DNA from: an uncultured Gammaproteobacteria bacterium
GTDB taxonomy: Bacteria > Pseudomonadota > Gammaproteobacteria > UBA6429 > Thiohalophilaceae
Assembly (NCBI GenBank): GCA_913064945.1
Contig: CAJYAN010000012.1
Location: forward strand, 58,640-122,639
Length of the DNA: 64,000 nucleotides
Reading direction: 5' to 3'
Of this stretch, positions 42,944 through 53,540 are shown in pieces. The position numbers and the translations under genes are program-made. The stretch's first letter is position 1, and every line of letters begins with the position of its first letter. The notes below the pieces were generated by a model that ran no database searches, was not told the DNA's origin, and saw only the letters and a list, made by a program, of their open reading frames with translations.

Positions 42944-44704
42944 ATGAAAAGCCAACTAAGCCAACTGATTTCCCAGGCCATTGCCAGCGCCCAGCAAGCC
43001 GCTGTGCTGCCCGCTGAACTGGAATACGACATCCAGATCGAGCGCACCCGTGACAAAAGCCACGGCGACTATGCCTGTAATGTCGCCATGCAGCTGGCCA
43101 GGGCTGCCAGAAAAAAACCGCGCGATATTGCCGAGGCCTTACTGACTCATTTACCGCCTCACGAGGGTGTCGATAAAGTTAAGATCGCCGGTCCCGGGTT
43201 TATCAATTTTTATTTATCGACGAACACCATCTATGCCGTGGTGTCGACCATTATCGAACAGGCCGAGCGCTTTGGACATTCGACCGTCGGTGCCGGTCAA
43301 CGCGTACAGGTGGAATTTGTCTCGGCCAATCCTACCGGTCCGCTCCACGTCGGCCATGGTCGTGGTGCCGCCTATGGCGCGGCCGTCTCCGATCTGCTGA
43401 GCGCCTGCGGCTTTAACGTGCACCGCGAATATTACGTCAACGATGCCGGCCGCCAGATGGACATCCTCGGCACCAGTGTCTGGTTGCGCTACCTGGAACT
43501 CTGCGGCGAAGAGCTGACCTTTCCCGCCAATGGCTACAAAGGTGACTACGTCTGGGACGTGGCCGCCAGCCTGCATCGCAACGAAGGCGAACGCCTGCGC
43601 CATGCCTGGTCGGCAATTCTTGATGGCGCACCCAAGGATGAACCCGAGGGCGGCGACAAGGAGGAATACATCGACGCGCTCATCGCCAGGGCCAAAAGCC
43701 TGTTGGGCAACGAAGACTATCGCTTCGTATTTGATACCGGGCTAAATTACATCCTCGATGATATCCGCGACGACCTGCAGCACTTCGGCGTGGTCTACGA
43801 CGAATGGTATTCGGAGCGTTCGCTAACCGATAGCGATGCCGTCACCCGCGCCATTGAACGCCTTAAACAAAGTGGCCATACCTATGAAAAAGACGGCGCG
43901 CTGTGGTTTAAGTCATCGGACTACGGCGATGAAAAAGACCGCGTGCTGGTACGTGACAATGGAGTAACCACTTACTTTGCTTCGGACATCGCCTATCACA
44001 TGGACAAAATGGAGCGCGGTTTCGACCGTGTTATCGATGTCTGGGGCGCCGACCACCACGGTTATGTCCCGCGCGTCAAAGCCGCCCTGCAGGCGCTGGG
44101 CGATGACGCCGACAAGCTCGATGTACTGCTGGTGCAGTTCGCTGTGTTATATCGCGGCGGGGAAAAGGTGCAGATGTCGACCCGTTCCGGCGAGTTCGTC
44201 ACCCTGCGGCAGCTACGTAAGGAAGTCGGCTCCGATGCGGCGCGTTTCTTTTATGTGTTACGTAAGTGCGAACAACACATGGACTTTGACCTCGACCTGG
44301 CCAAATCCCAGTCTAATGACAACCCGATGTACTATATCCAGTATGCCCATGCGCGCGTTAGCAGTGTCATGCGCCAACTAAGTGAAAAGCAACTCAGCTA
44401 CGACCAGCACAACGGGCTACAAAATCTGCCCCTACTGACCGAACAGCACGAACTGGATTTATTGAGTAACCTGTCGAAGTATCCCGAGGTCGTCGAGTCC
44501 GCCGGTCTCAAGCATGAACCGCACCTGCTGGCCCACTATCTACGTGAGCTGGCCAATGGCCTGCACACCTATTACAACGCACACCAGTTTATTGTCGATG
44601 ATGACCAGCTGCGTAATGCCCGCCTGTGTCTCATCAGCGCAACTAAACAGGTACTGGCAAACGGTCTGGGTTTGCTTGGTGTCTCGGCACCGGATAGCAT
44701 GTAG
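42944..44704 (+). CDS. argS: Arginyl-tRNA synthetase
   Basis: The 586-residue protein is a class I synthetase with the HIGH-type motif HVGHGRGA near residue 135 and the degenerate KMSKS region VQMSTRSGE near 408, normal for bacterial ArgRS. The N-terminal additional domain and C-terminal anticodon-binding domain ([18 protein letters not shown]) are present. It charges tRNA-Arg in the cytoplasm. It is 3 bp upstream of the SPOR gene in the conserved gammaproteobacterial order. Confidence 0.97.
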   Translation: MKSQLSQLISQAIASAQQAAVLPAELEYDIQIERTRDKSHGDYACNVAMQLARAARKKPRDIAEALLTHLPPHEGVDKVKIAGPGFINFYLSTNTIYAVVSTIIEQAERFGHSTVGAGQRVQVEFVSANPTGPLHVGHGRGAAYGAAVSDLLSACGFNVHREYYVNDAGRQMDILGTSVWLRYLELCGEELTFPANGYKGDYVWDVAASLHRNEGERLRHAWSAILDGAPKDEPEGGDKEEYIDALIARAKSLLGNEDYRFVFDTGLNYILDDIRDDLQHFGVVYDEWYSERSLTDSDAVTRAIERLKQSGHTYEKDGALWFKSSDYGDEKDRVLVRDNGVTTYFASDIAYHMDKMERGFDRVIDVWGADHHGYVPRVKAALQALGDDADKLDVLLVQFAVLYRGGEKVQMSTRSGEFVTLRQLRKEVGSDAARFFYVLRKCEQHMDFDLDLAKSQSNDNPMYYIQYAHARVSSVMRQLSEKQLSYDQHNGLQNLPLLTEQHELDLLSNLSKYPEVVESAGLKHEPHLLAHYLRELANGLHTYYNAHQFIVDDDQLRNARLCLISATKQVLANGLGLLGVSAPDSM

Positions 44705-44707
44705 ACC

Positions 44708-45307
44708 ATGCCACGCGACTACGCCAGAACCCCGAAACCAAAAGACAAAGCCGGACTGCCCGGTTGGGCCTGGCTGATTGGCGGTCTCGCCATCGGTCTG
44801 TTTGTCGCCATGCTGGTCTACCTTGATAAAGTTACACCGGCATCTGACAAAAACAGCATTACCAATACCATTAAAAAGCACTGGCAGGATGCACGCGACG
44901 TACGCAAACAGTCCAAGGCGCAGGCACCATCAAAGCCACCAGAGAATAAACTCACCCACAAACCCAAGTTTGATTTCTATACCATTTTGCCGGAGCTGGA
45001 AGTCGCCGTACCCGAACAGGACCTGAAGCCGGATCAAAAGCCCAGCCAGAAAACCACCGCAATCGATAATACCGAATACTTTTTACAGGCCGGTTCATTT
45101 AAAAGCGATGATGAGGCCGACCGCCTCAAGGCCCGCCTGGCGCTGCAGGGCATTGTCGCAACCATTCAGAAGGTCAAGATCGGCGATGGGGATACCTGGC
45201 ATCGTGTCCGGGTCGGTCCGGTAAAGGGCCTGAGCAATCTCAACCAGACACGCCATCGCCTGCAACAAATGGGCGTCGCGACCATTGTCGTCAAAAATAA
45301 AAGCTAA
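44708..45307 (+). CDS. FtsN-like SPOR-domain cell division protein
   Basis: The 199-residue protein has a short cytoplasmic N-terminus, one membrane helix (about 18-38) and a disordered linker. A C-terminal SPOR domain (~122-199; FLQAGSFKSDDEADRLKARLAL) completes it. SPOR domains bind denuded peptidoglycan at the septum. Its position after argS matches where ftsN-like genes sit in Gammaproteobacteria, so it is probably the FtsN equivalent, shorter than E. coli FtsN. Confidence 0.88.
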   Translation: MPRDYARTPKPKDKAGLPGWAWLIGGLAIGLFVAMLVYLDKVTPASDKNSITNTIKKHWQDARDVRKQSKAQAPSKPPENKLTHKPKFDFYTILPELEVAVPEQDLKPDQKPSQKTTAIDNTEYFLQAGSFKSDDEADRLKARLALQGIVATIQKVKIGDGDTWHRVRVGPVKGLSNLNQTRHRLQQMGVATIVVKNKS

Positions 45308-45313
45308 CATTGC

Positions 45314-45387
45314 TTACCGTGGGCGCACCGCCCGCGGCACGATGGCACATTGTGCGGAATATAATCGCGCCGCGGGCGGCGCTCCTA
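45314..45387. repeat. REP-like palindrome (degenerate copy)
   Basis: GGGCGCACCGCCCGCGGCA and GCGCCGCGGGCGGCGCTCC flank a short centre and form a large GC-rich hairpin. The right arm matches the arm of the copies at 63647-63715 and 63866-63934. The 331-bp gap after the SPOR gene contains this element and no credible gene; the open frame at 45404-45634 is low-complexity and not supported. Confidence 0.65.
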
Positions 45388-45638
45388 CGGCAGGAAATAG
45401 TGCATGCTCGATGTTCGACGCCTGATACCCCTCCTGGCTGTCGACTTTAAGCCGATGCTGTGGGCATGTCATACTGTTGAACATGACAACCACTCCTCTA
45501 TTCACGCACATCGTGCATCCACCCTCCCCCCTGAGGGAAGAGGCTTAGGCTACCGTAGCAACTGCGTAGGTACACATGCTGAAGCCGGGGGGGGGATTTT
45601 AGGTGTGAGTGGAATTAAAATGACAGCCCTATAAACAC

Positions 45639-46322
45639 ATGCCCTACGTACTTCTTTTAATCATCATCCTGGTAGTCGTCTTTGGCCCACAGCTGTGGGC
45701 GCGGCATACCTTTGAACGTTACAACCAGGCGCAGGATAAAATTCCCGGTACCGGTGGTGAGCTGGCGGCACACCTGATTAAACGTTTTGAACTACCGGTG
45801 ACCGTGGAAAGAGCCGGACAGGAAGGTGACCACTACGACCCGACCACACGCACGGTCAGGTTATCGCCGCAATTTTTCGATACCAATTCACTGTCCGCCG
45901 TCGCCGTCGCCGCCCACGAGGTCGGTCACGCCATCCAGCACCACCGTAATGAGACCATGCTCGATACCCGTACCAAACTGGCGAGACTGGCACTGTATGC
46001 ACAAAAATTTGGCACTATAGCCATCTTCGCCATGCCCGTCGTAACCGCCATCACCCGTGCACCCGCCAGCGGCTTTTTAATGACCGCCATTTTTGTCTTA
46101 AGCATGGGTATGGCGGTACTGGTTAATCTGGTGACACTCCCCGTGGAGCTGGATGCCAGCTTTGGCAAGGCCCTGCCGATATTGATTGAAGGCCGCTATG
46201 TCGATGAGGAAGACCTGCCCGCCGTACGAAAAATATTAAAGGCCGCCGCCTATACCTATGTGGCCGCATCACTGGCGAGCTTATTAAACCTGTGGCGCTG
46301 GATTGCCATTTTGCGGCGCTGA
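45639..46322 (+). CDS. Zinc metallopeptidase, YugP family
   Basis: The 227-residue protein is an integral membrane peptidase-like protein: an N-terminal helix (~2-20), the zincin motif VAAHEVGHAIQHH with His near residue 93, and helices at ~125-145, 150-170 and 205-225. The YugP/DUF2062-type family is widespread but of unknown substrate. It follows a REP-like element and is probably monocistronic. Confidence 0.88.
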   Translation: MPYVLLLIIILVVVFGPQLWARHTFERYNQAQDKIPGTGGELAAHLIKRFELPVTVERAGQEGDHYDPTTRTVRLSPQFFDTNSLSAVAVAAHEVGHAIQHHRNETMLDTRTKLARLALYAQKFGTIAIFAMPVVTAITRAPASGFLMTAIFVLSMGMAVLVNLVTLPVELDASFGKALPILIEGRYVDEEDLPAVRKILKAAAYTYVAASLASLLNLWRWIAILRR

Positions 46323-46331
46323 TTAATCATT

Positions 46332-46400
46332 TTCACCACAGAGACGCGAAGTTCGCAAAGAAGAGCAATGAATTAAAAAACTTTGCGTCTTTGCGGTGAA
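46332..46400. repeat. Imperfect inverted repeat, MITE/REP-like
   Basis: TTCACCACAGAGACGCGAAG and its near complement CTTTGCGTCTTTGCGGTGAA flank a 30-bp AT-rich centre. The CACCACAGAGACGC-type arm is a common extragenic repeat theme in environmental proteobacteria. It lies between convergent genes and could also end transcription. Confidence 0.55.
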
Positions 46401-46417
46401 GACATATAAACAAATAT

Positions 46418-46693
46418 CTACTTATAAACGTAGTGTTTCTTTACATCTTCAAGAATTTTCCAGGTACAGGATATACCCTGGGGAAAGGTGACAAAATCCC
46501 CGGCACCCATTTCAATCGGTTCGCCACCATCAGGGGTGACGATGGCCTCGCCCTCGAGGAAGTAGCAGCTCTCGGGCCGATCATAGGTCCAGGCAAATTC
46601 CGAAACTTCCTTACTCCAGATGGGCCAGCCATAAACGCCCATGACCTCCATCTTCATTGAAGAGACATTGTGTTCCACTAAAATCATATCCAT
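46418..46693 (-). CDS. Small cupin (DUF861/Cupin_3 type)
   Basis: The 91-residue protein is a single cupin barrel resembling (S)-ureidoglycine aminohydrolase-type cupins: YDRPESCYFLEGEAIVTPDGGEP and ITMGAGDFVTFPQGISCTWKI-like segments (here IEMGAGDFVTFPQG). It is probably cytoplasmic. The function is unknown. It is 13 bp downstream of nhaD on the same strand, so it may be co-transcribed. Confidence 0.8.
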   Translation of the reverse strand: MDMILVEHNVSSMKMEVMGVYGWPIWSKEVSEFAWTYDRPESCYFLEGEAIVTPDGGEPIEMGAGDFVTFPQGISCTWKILEDVKKHYVYK

Positions 46694-46706
46694 TACAGCG
46701 TCCTGA

Positions 46707-48146
46707 TTACTTGATTGGTGTTAAAAATAATTCTGCATTGAGCCACATATGAATATAGATACTGGCAATATATCCCAACGCGATCGCGGGCGTCCATTTC
46801 AGATGGCTAAAAAACGTGTATTGGCCGCGTGCCTGACCCATCAGGGCAACACCAGCGGCCGAGCCAATGGATAACAGGCTGCCGCCAACACCGGCGGTAA
46901 GGGTGACGAGCAACCATTGGCCCAGTGGCATATCGGGATGCATGCTGAGTACTGCAAACATCACCGGGATATTATCAATAATCGATGACATGACACCGAC
47001 AACAACATTGGCCGTGGTCGCGCCCCAGCCGGTATACATCATTTCCGAGGCCATTCCGAGGTAACCAAGAAACCCCAGACCACCGACACAGAGTACAACA
47101 CCATAAAAGAATAACAACGTATCCCATTCAGCACGTTCAACATTGTTGAAGACATCGAATGGCACAATGTCGCCGGGCTGGCCACCACTGGATAAATTAT
47201 TTTGCCGACGAATATCGCGGCCCACGGTCTTTTTCAGGAAAAAACCAAATATTTGCAGGTATCCAAGCCCCGTCAACATACCAATGACCGGCGGCAGACT
47301 TAAAAAATTATGAAAACTGACTGCCGTGATGATGGTTAATAAAAACAGGACGATGATACGTCTGGCACCGCGTTTCATCACCACCACTTCATTCGCCGCA
47401 TCCGGCTTCACCCTGGGAATCGCAAAATGCATAATGGCCGCTGGGACGACGAAATTCACCAGCGCGGGAATAAAGAGATCAAAGAATCCCCAAAAATCCA
47501 CCACTCCCTTCTGCCAGACCATCAGCGTTGTAATATCGCCAAAGGGGCTATAGGCACCGCCGGCATTGGCACCAACGACAATACTGATACAGGACAGGCT
47601 GACAAAGCGTGTATTCGTGCCGCCCACCGCCAGCACTACGGCACACATCAAGAGCGCCGTGGTCATATTGTCCGCCACTGGTGAGATAAAAAAGGCCAGG
47701 AAACCGGTCAGCCAGAAAAGCTGGCGAAACCCAAAACCTTTTTGAATTAACCAGGAGCGCAATGCATCAAAGACCAGTCGTTCTTCCAGGGCATTGATAT
47801 ACGTCATGGCGACTAACAGGAACAACATCAGTTCGGCATATTCAAGAAAGTCATGCCGCACCGCAGCCTCGGCCTCGTGGCCAAGACCATGCGAGGTATA
47901 GAGCCAGCCAATCATGCCCCAGATAATCCCGGCCGCAATGATCACCGGTTTGGACTTGCGCAGGTGGGTAAATTCCTCCGCCATCACAAACAGGTAGGCA
48001 ATAATAAAAATGACAATTGCCGCAATACCGATATCTGAACCTGTCAGATTTAACCTGTGTTCATCACCCGTGGCCGCATAGCCAAGCAGCGGTAACATCA
48101 CCAACATCAGGGCCAGTAGTGGCCTGGTTATCCGGCTAAATGCCAT
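46707..48146 (-). CDS. nhaD: Sodium/proton antiporter NhaD
   Basis: The 479-residue protein has about 12-13 membrane helices and NhaD/ArsB-type (ion transporter superfamily) motifs: FFISPVADNMTTALLMCAVV, NAGGAYSPFGDITTLMVWQKG and SSIIDNIPVMFAVLSMHPD. NhaD exports Na+ (and Li+) at alkaline pH and is common in marine and halophilic Gammaproteobacteria. The start at 48146 follows a GAGGAG ribosome-binding site; a longer frame to 48281 lacks one. The gap 48147-48558 contains no further gene. Confidence 0.92.
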   Translation of the reverse strand: MAFSRITRPLLALMLVMLPLLGYAATGDEHRLNLTGSDIGIAAIVIFIIAYLFVMAEEFTHLRKSKPVIIAAGIIWGMIGWLYTSHGLGHEAEAAVRHDFLEYAELMLFLLVAMTYINALEERLVFDALRSWLIQKGFGFRQLFWLTGFLAFFISPVADNMTTALLMCAVVLAVGGTNTRFVSLSCISIVVGANAGGAYSPFGDITTLMVWQKGVVDFWGFFDLFIPALVNFVVPAAIMHFAIPRVKPDAANEVVVMKRGARRIIVLFLLTIITAVSFHNFLSLPPVIGMLTGLGYLQIFGFFLKKTVGRDIRRQNNLSSGGQPGDIVPFDVFNNVERAEWDTLLFFYGVVLCVGGLGFLGYLGMASEMMYTGWGATTANVVVGVMSSIIDNIPVMFAVLSMHPDMPLGQWLLVTLTAGVGGSLLSIGSAAGVALMGQARGQYTFFSHLKWTPAIALGYIASIYIHMWLNAELFLTPIK

Positions 48147-48558
48147 TTTCGACTCTCCTCGAACAGTTGTGTCCACGATCAGATTACGCATCCATATAAT
48201 GGTGACACTATTAAACACGACAATCCTTAACCTCAGCCCAAACGCACCTGCGCTGAGCAGGACCGGCATGTATATCGACACGCCTGATCATATCAGGGAT
48301 GCCCGTAAAAAAAATCCGTTTTCGGTTTCAGGCTAGACTGCCATTTTATGGAACGAGTTCACTGCCAACGGAAATTTTAGCGGCTCGTTCGTGCACATCC
48401 CCGGCAGGCGGTGTCGACAAACACACCTGGCGTGCATCACTTACCTGGCCCATCTGGGCCAGCCACACCGCTCGTTGCTACAGGATGAGACGTAGCAGCA
48501 TGCTACCCTGTGATTGTCAACGCTGATTTCCCGGCAACACCTCTATAGAATAGCGCCC

Positions 48559-50568
48559 ATGTCCTTGCAGTTAAATCCCGCCCAACGCGCCGCCGTCCTG
48601 ACCATCGATGCCCCTTTACTGGTACTCGCCGGTGCGGGTAGTGGCAAGACCCGTGTCATCACGCAGAAGATCGCCTATCTGATTGAAACCTGCCAGATGC
48701 CCGCCGGCACCATTGTGGCGGTCACCTTTACCAACAAGGCGGCACGCGAAATGAAAGAGCGCGTGCATAAACTCATGGACAAAAGCAAAACCAAGGGCCT
48801 ACGTGTCTCCACCTTTCACACCCTCGGCCTCGACATTATCCGCCGTGAACTCAAGGCGCTGGGATATAAGCCCGGCTTTTCCATTTACGATGAGGCCGAC
48901 ACGATTAATCTGGTCAAGGAACTCATGCGCCGCCAGTACGGTGACCCCGGCAATCAGGCCGACGCGACGCGCTGGCAGATCAGCCGCTGGAAGAATGCCT
49001 TTACCACACCGGAGGATGCGGTCAGGCAGGCCGGTAATGACCTGGAACAAACCGCGGCCAAAATCTATCTGGATTATAACCGCTGCCTGAAGACCTATAA
49101 CGCCGTCGATTTTGACGACCTCATTATGTTGCCTGTGGTCCTGTTCCGTGACCGTGATGATATTTTACAAAAATGGCGCGGCCGTATTCGTTACCTGCTG
49201 GTGGATGAGTATCAGGACACCAATGCCACGCAATATGCCCTGGTCAAACAACTGGTCGGTGATCGTCAGGGACTGACCGTGGTCGGTGATGATGACCAGT
49301 CGATATACTCGTGGCGTGGCGCGCAACCGGAAAACCTCGCGCTGCTCAAGCAGGACTTCGTTAATCTGCGGGTGATCAAGCTGGAACAGAACTATCGTTC
49401 GACCGGTACCATTTTAAAGGCGGCCAACCACTTAATTTCCAACAACCCCCATGTCTTCGAAAAGCGACTCTGGAGTGAACTCGGCAACGGTGACCCGATT
49501 TCGATCATCCGCGCCGCCGATGAAGAACAGGAAGGCGAGCAGGTGATTTCCGAGCTTATTCATCACCAGTTTCAAAAACAGAGTCGCTTTGACGACTATG
49601 CGGTTCTGTATCGTGGCAATCACCAGTCACGCATCTTTGAGCGCCTGCTGCGTGAACACAATATTCCCTATTACCTGAGCGGTGGCACGTCCTTTTTTGC
49701 CTATACCGAGATCAAGGACATCATGGCCTACCTGCGCATGCTGGCCAACCCCGATGACAATAATGCTTTCTTACGCATCGCCAATACACCACGACGTGGT
49801 ATTGGCCCCGGTACGCTGGAGAGGCTCTCCACGTTTGCCAATTCCCAGGATAGCTCACTATTCACGGCCTGCTGGAATGACCTCCTCGGCCAGGCCTTTA
49901 GCCCCAGGGCGACCGAGAACCTGCGCGACTTTGTCCGCTGGTTCAGTCGCCTGGAGACCACCCTGGATCAAAAGGACCCCGTGGCTGTCGTGGAGCGACT
50001 CATCCGTGATATTAATTACGAACAGTGGCTAATGGACACCTGCAAGGAGGCCGGGATCGCCGAACGTAAAATGGCCAACGTCATGGACCTCGTCAACTGG
50101 CTACGCAACCTGCACCGCAAGGAACCCGAGGCCAACCTGGCCGATCTCGTCAACAAGCTGACCCTGCTGGATACACTGGACCGCGACGAAGATAATGATC
50201 GCAATAACCAGGTACACCTGATGACCCTGCATGCCTGCAAGGGCCTGGAGTTCCCTCATGTCTTTCTGGTTGGTATGGAAGAAAATCTCTTACCCCACCG
50301 CAGCAGTATCGAGGAAGACAATATCGAAGAAGAGCGCCGCCTGGCCTACGTCGGCATTACCCGCGCACAACGCAGCCTGACCATCAGCCTGTGCAAAAAA
50401 CGCCGCCGTTTTGGTGAGGTTATCGATTGCGAACCGAGCCGCTTCCTTGAAGAGCTGCCGCAGGACAGCCTCAAGTGGCAGGGCCAGGGTGTGGAGATGC
50501 CCAAAGAGGAACAGCAGGAGCGGGGTCGTGCACACCTGGCCAATCTGCGAGATATGCTTGGTGGCTAA
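48559..50568 (+). CDS. rep: ATP-dependent DNA helicase Rep
   Basis: The 669-residue superfamily 1 helicase has Walker A LAGAGSGKTRVIT (~residues 24-36), motif II VDEYQDTN, motif III GDDDQSIYSWRGA and motif VI VGITRAQRSLTIS. Length and the LNPAQRAAV start match Rep rather than UvrD (~720). Rep removes proteins ahead of the replication fork. The Met at 48559 is the family start; the frame extends 15 codons upstream without support. Confidence 0.93.
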   Translation: MSLQLNPAQRAAVLTIDAPLLVLAGAGSGKTRVITQKIAYLIETCQMPAGTIVAVTFTNKAAREMKERVHKLMDKSKTKGLRVSTFHTLGLDIIRRELKALGYKPGFSIYDEADTINLVKELMRRQYGDPGNQADATRWQISRWKNAFTTPEDAVRQAGNDLEQTAAKIYLDYNRCLKTYNAVDFDDLIMLPVVLFRDRDDILQKWRGRIRYLLVDEYQDTNATQYALVKQLVGDRQGLTVVGDDDQSIYSWRGAQPENLALLKQDFVNLRVIKLEQNYRSTGTILKAANHLISNNPHVFEKRLWSELGNGDPISIIRAADEEQEGEQVISELIHHQFQKQSRFDDYAVLYRGNHQSRIFERLLREHNIPYYLSGGTSFFAYTEIKDIMAYLRMLANPDDNNAFLRIANTPRRGIGPGTLERLSTFANSQDSSLFTACWNDLLGQAFSPRATENLRDFVRWFSRLETTLDQKDPVAVVERLIRDINYEQWLMDTCKEAGIAERKMANVMDLVNWLRNLHRKEPEANLADLVNKLTLLDTLDRDEDNDRNNQVHLMTLHACKGLEFPHVFLVGMEENLLPHRSSIEEDNIEEERRLAYVGITRAQRSLTISLCKKRRRFGEVIDCEPSRFLEELPQDSLKWQGQGVEMPKEEQQERGRAHLANLRDMLGG

Positions 50569-50652
50569 ATACCAGATCCACACCGTCCCCGGCTACAACT
50601 CCGCGTGCCTGTACTATATATAGTATCCATCAACGCTCTGACCTTATGATGA

Positions 50653-52395
50653 TTACCCGCGCAAATAGCGCATATATAGATGGGCCAACAGCTCCGGCAG
50701 GCGAGTAACACTATCTAGCGTCTCACACTTGCCCCTGCCAAAGATGTGTTCAATGACCTTATCAGAACGTCTATCCAGATTAATGCAAAAGGGTCTGATG
50801 CCATACTGGTACAAGCCATGGACGGCATGCCAGCTATCCTGGACAAGATAATTTTTGTCATAGATGTCGATATCGGACGGTGTTCCATCGGTTATCACCA
50901 GTAATAATTTTTTTCTCTCCGGCTGCAGAGCCAGTTCGCTGGCACTATGACGAATGGCTGCCCCCAGGCGAGTTGAATAGCTCCCCGTGATCCCAGATAA
51001 ACGGTTTTTGCTTTTGTCAAAATCTTCCTCGAATGACTTAAAACGAGTAAAACTTACCTGATGCCGACCATTAGATGAGAATCCGGCGATCGCAAAACTC
51101 TCACCTACAACAGACAAGGTCTCGGCAAGCAGAAAAACAGCATCGCGAAGAATTTGCGTAATACTTTGTTGGCTGCCTTCGATGATGTCATTGGTGGATT
51201 CGGAGAGATCCAGCAGTATTGAAATGGCCAGATTTTTTTCCTGTTGCTGTGCCTTGTGCATGAACACACGGGGATCCGGTGTCATATAGCCGCGCACCGC
51301 TATCATGGTGTCAACCATATAGCTTAAATCGAACTGCTCGCCTTCTTCGACTTTACGTATCCATTGCTGTTTTTCTACTCGTAGCCGGCTCGCCATGCGT
51401 CGCAAACGACTGAGGGTGTATTTATGCCGGTGAGATATTTCATCTATTGCCGCCAGGGAGCCAGACTTGCCTGCGTATTCCTGAACACGACACCAGTCCT
51501 GTTTCAGCACATGGCTACGATAATCCCACTCCGGGTATGTCCTGGAGTCAATCAGCTCAGGCGATGTGAACTGGCGATATACCAGCTCGTCGCCATTTTT
51601 TTCAACAATACAAAAAGCATTGCCGCTCTGGACATGGCTGTGTGTCAGCTGTAATTCAATGCCTGAATCGGCTTCGATAAATTTCGCCTGTTGTGTCTCA
51701 GCGATTGCCTGTTGTTCTGGTGTCTCTGCCTGCTGTCGATGCTCCAGCACCTTTTGCCACAGACATCGATTATCGTCGCGATAAGCGACCAGTTGTTCAT
51801 ATTTACCGGAGTTCAATGGTAGACGCATCTGGCCCAGGTCATTGGCAAGACTCAGACCCACTTCCATTGCAATCGCTGAATTATCACTATCTGCAACGCT
51901 ATCGAGTATTCTCTGCCTGCCTTTGAAAACCCAGTGGTGGTCATCCTGGTATGCAGGGTCGAGTACAGCGCGTGACAGGCGCAACATTAACTGTAACGCA
52001 CCAACCTGTTGGTTATCGGCAATATTGTGAAAGCCCAGCCAGAGACTACGCAGACCGGGAAACTGTTTAATGGCACGCAGCTCTAGCCTCAGGTCTTCTA
52101 CCAGGCCAATCACAGCACGCTGCATAAAATTTAGCTCAGCCTCTTCAAATACTGCAGCGTCGGAACTTATGTGCAATGCCGCGTGCGTGGCGGCGGCTCG
52201 GTAATACCCCGTCTGCGCCCCTGTACTTAAAAATTTTTCAGGCACATGTATGCAATCATCAAGCAGGTAACTGAGTGGTGTAGAAGTGACATCTTCGATA
52301 GCAAGCCCACGAACTGCAAACCCCCTACCCCACAATGCTCGCAAATACAGTTCGGTCGATTTTTTATCGGACTTCAGTTCAAGTAAATGCTTCAC
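50653..52395 (-). CDS. NorD/CbbO-like VWA-domain protein
   Basis: The 580-residue cytoplasmic protein has a C-terminal von Willebrand A domain with MIDAS residues D-x-S-x-S in LLDLSESTND (~residue 393) and a later VITDGTPSD. The long N-terminal helical region is typical of NorD/CbbO activase partners. These work with MoxR-type AAA+ ATPases (NorQ/CbbQ), but no such gene lies nearby. It is 71 bp downstream of amiE at the end of the urt-amiE unit, so a role in maturing a nearby enzyme is possible. Confidence 0.85.
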   Translation of the reverse strand: MKHLLELKSDKKSTELYLRALWGRGFAVRGLAIEDVTSTPLSYLLDDCIHVPEKFLSTGAQTGYYRAAATHAALHISSDAAVFEEAELNFMQRAVIGLVEDLRLELRAIKQFPGLRSLWLGFHNIADNQQVGALQLMLRLSRAVLDPAYQDDHHWVFKGRQRILDSVADSDNSAIAMEVGLSLANDLGQMRLPLNSGKYEQLVAYRDDNRCLWQKVLEHRQQAETPEQQAIAETQQAKFIEADSGIELQLTHSHVQSGNAFCIVEKNGDELVYRQFTSPELIDSRTYPEWDYRSHVLKQDWCRVQEYAGKSGSLAAIDEISHRHKYTLSRLRRMASRLRVEKQQWIRKVEEGEQFDLSYMVDTMIAVRGYMTPDPRVFMHKAQQQEKNLAISILLDLSESTNDIIEGSQQSITQILRDAVFLLAETLSVVGESFAIAGFSSNGRHQVSFTRFKSFEEDFDKSKNRLSGITGSYSTRLGAAIRHSASELALQPERKKLLLVITDGTPSDIDIYDKNYLVQDSWHAVHGLYQYGIRPFCINLDRRSDKVIEHIFGRGKCETLDSVTRLPELLAHLYMRYLRG

Positions 52396-52466
52396 AGTAT
52401 AACAATTTCATACGATGGTAAGACAGGCCAGACAATTGTCCCTAATTCCCTGACCTGTCACTGTGA

Positions 52467-53510
52467 CTATTGATGCCGAGTATCCGTCTCTTCGTTTGGA
52501 ATTCCATCTATCGGGCACTCCGCCGTACCGACCGTCTTGCGTGTGATTTTCTCTACATTATCTTTTGCTTTCTGCGGGTCGGTAATCCAGGTACGATAAA
52601 ATTCGTATGGGCAGGCGGCCACCCCATCGCTATCTTCACCGGAGTTAATCTTACCGGTGTAGCCACGATGCAATAGTTTGAACAGGTGATTTTGTGATTG
52701 CCAGGTTTTACGTGCATCACGTATCTGTGATGTTGACAGCTCCGCATACTGAATACCGTATTCCTCCTCGGCACATTCCCCCAGAGTACGGCCATCAAAA
52801 CCAACAATCGCAGAATGCCCAAAGTAGGAATAGACCCCATCGAAACCGGTAGCGTTGGCAACGGCGACATAGACATTATTCATCCAGGCCATAGCCTTGG
52901 CGACAAGCACCTGCTGCTCTTTGGACGGATACATATAACCCTGACAACGGACGATCAATTCTGCGCCTCGCATGGCACAATCACGCCAGATCTCCGGATA
53001 GTTGCCATCGTCGCAAATAATCAAACTTACCTTCAGTCCTTTTGGTCCATCTGATACGTAGGTACAGTCTCCCGGATACCAGCCTTCCACCGGACACCAG
53101 GGCATGATCTTGCGATACTTTTGCACAATTTCACCTTCATTATTCATCAGTATCAGGGTGTTGTACGGTGCCTTGTTAGGATGGTCTTCATGACGCTCCC
53201 CGGTCAGTGAAAACACTCCCCAGGTATTGGCCTTACGACAGGCCTCTGCAAAAATTTCCGTCTCTTCACCCGGTATGGTCGAGGCCGTTTCATACATCTC
53301 TTTGGCGTCATACATAATGCCGTGGGTGCTGTATTCAGGAAATATTACCAGGTCCATACCGGGCAGCCCCTGTTTCATACCAGTAATCATGTCAGCAATT
53401 TTGCGCGCATTCTCCAGAACTTCTGCCTTGGTATGCAGGCGTGGCATCTTGTAATTGACGACAGCGACACCTACAGTGTCATTACTTGATGATATATCAC
53501 CATGTCTCAT
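52467..53510 (-). CDS. amiE: Aliphatic amidase AmiE
   Basis: The 347-residue protein is a nitrilase-superfamily amidase with the triad Glu59 (FPEYSTHG), Lys134 ([11 protein letters not shown]) and Cys166 ([11 protein letters not shown]), the exact positions known for Pseudomonas AmiE. It hydrolyses short aliphatic amides to ammonia and the acid. It lies 30 bp after urtE on the same strand, so it is in the urt operon and is likely expressed under nitrogen limitation. Formamide specificity (AmiF) is less likely given the length and residues, but cannot be excluded. Confidence 0.93.
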   Translation of the reverse strand: MRHGDISSSNDTVGVAVVNYKMPRLHTKAEVLENARKIADMITGMKQGLPGMDLVIFPEYSTHGIMYDAKEMYETASTIPGEETEIFAEACRKANTWGVFSLTGERHEDHPNKAPYNTLILMNNEGEIVQKYRKIMPWCPVEGWYPGDCTYVSDGPKGLKVSLIICDDGNYPEIWRDCAMRGAELIVRCQGYMYPSKEQQVLVAKAMAWMNNVYVAVANATGFDGVYSYFGHSAIVGFDGRTLGECAEEEYGIQYAELSTSQIRDARKTWQSQNHLFKLLHRGYTGKINSGEDSDGVAACPYEFYRTWITDPQKAKDNVEKITRKTVGTAECPIDGIPNEETDTRHQ

Positions 53511-53540
53511 AGTTAACTCCGTATCCTTTGCTGAATTTAT

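Noticed and set aside
45404..45634. 76-codon open frame upstream of the zinc metallopeptidase
   Set aside because: Composition is low-complexity and partly derived from a REP-like region; no ribosome-binding site and no family resemblance.
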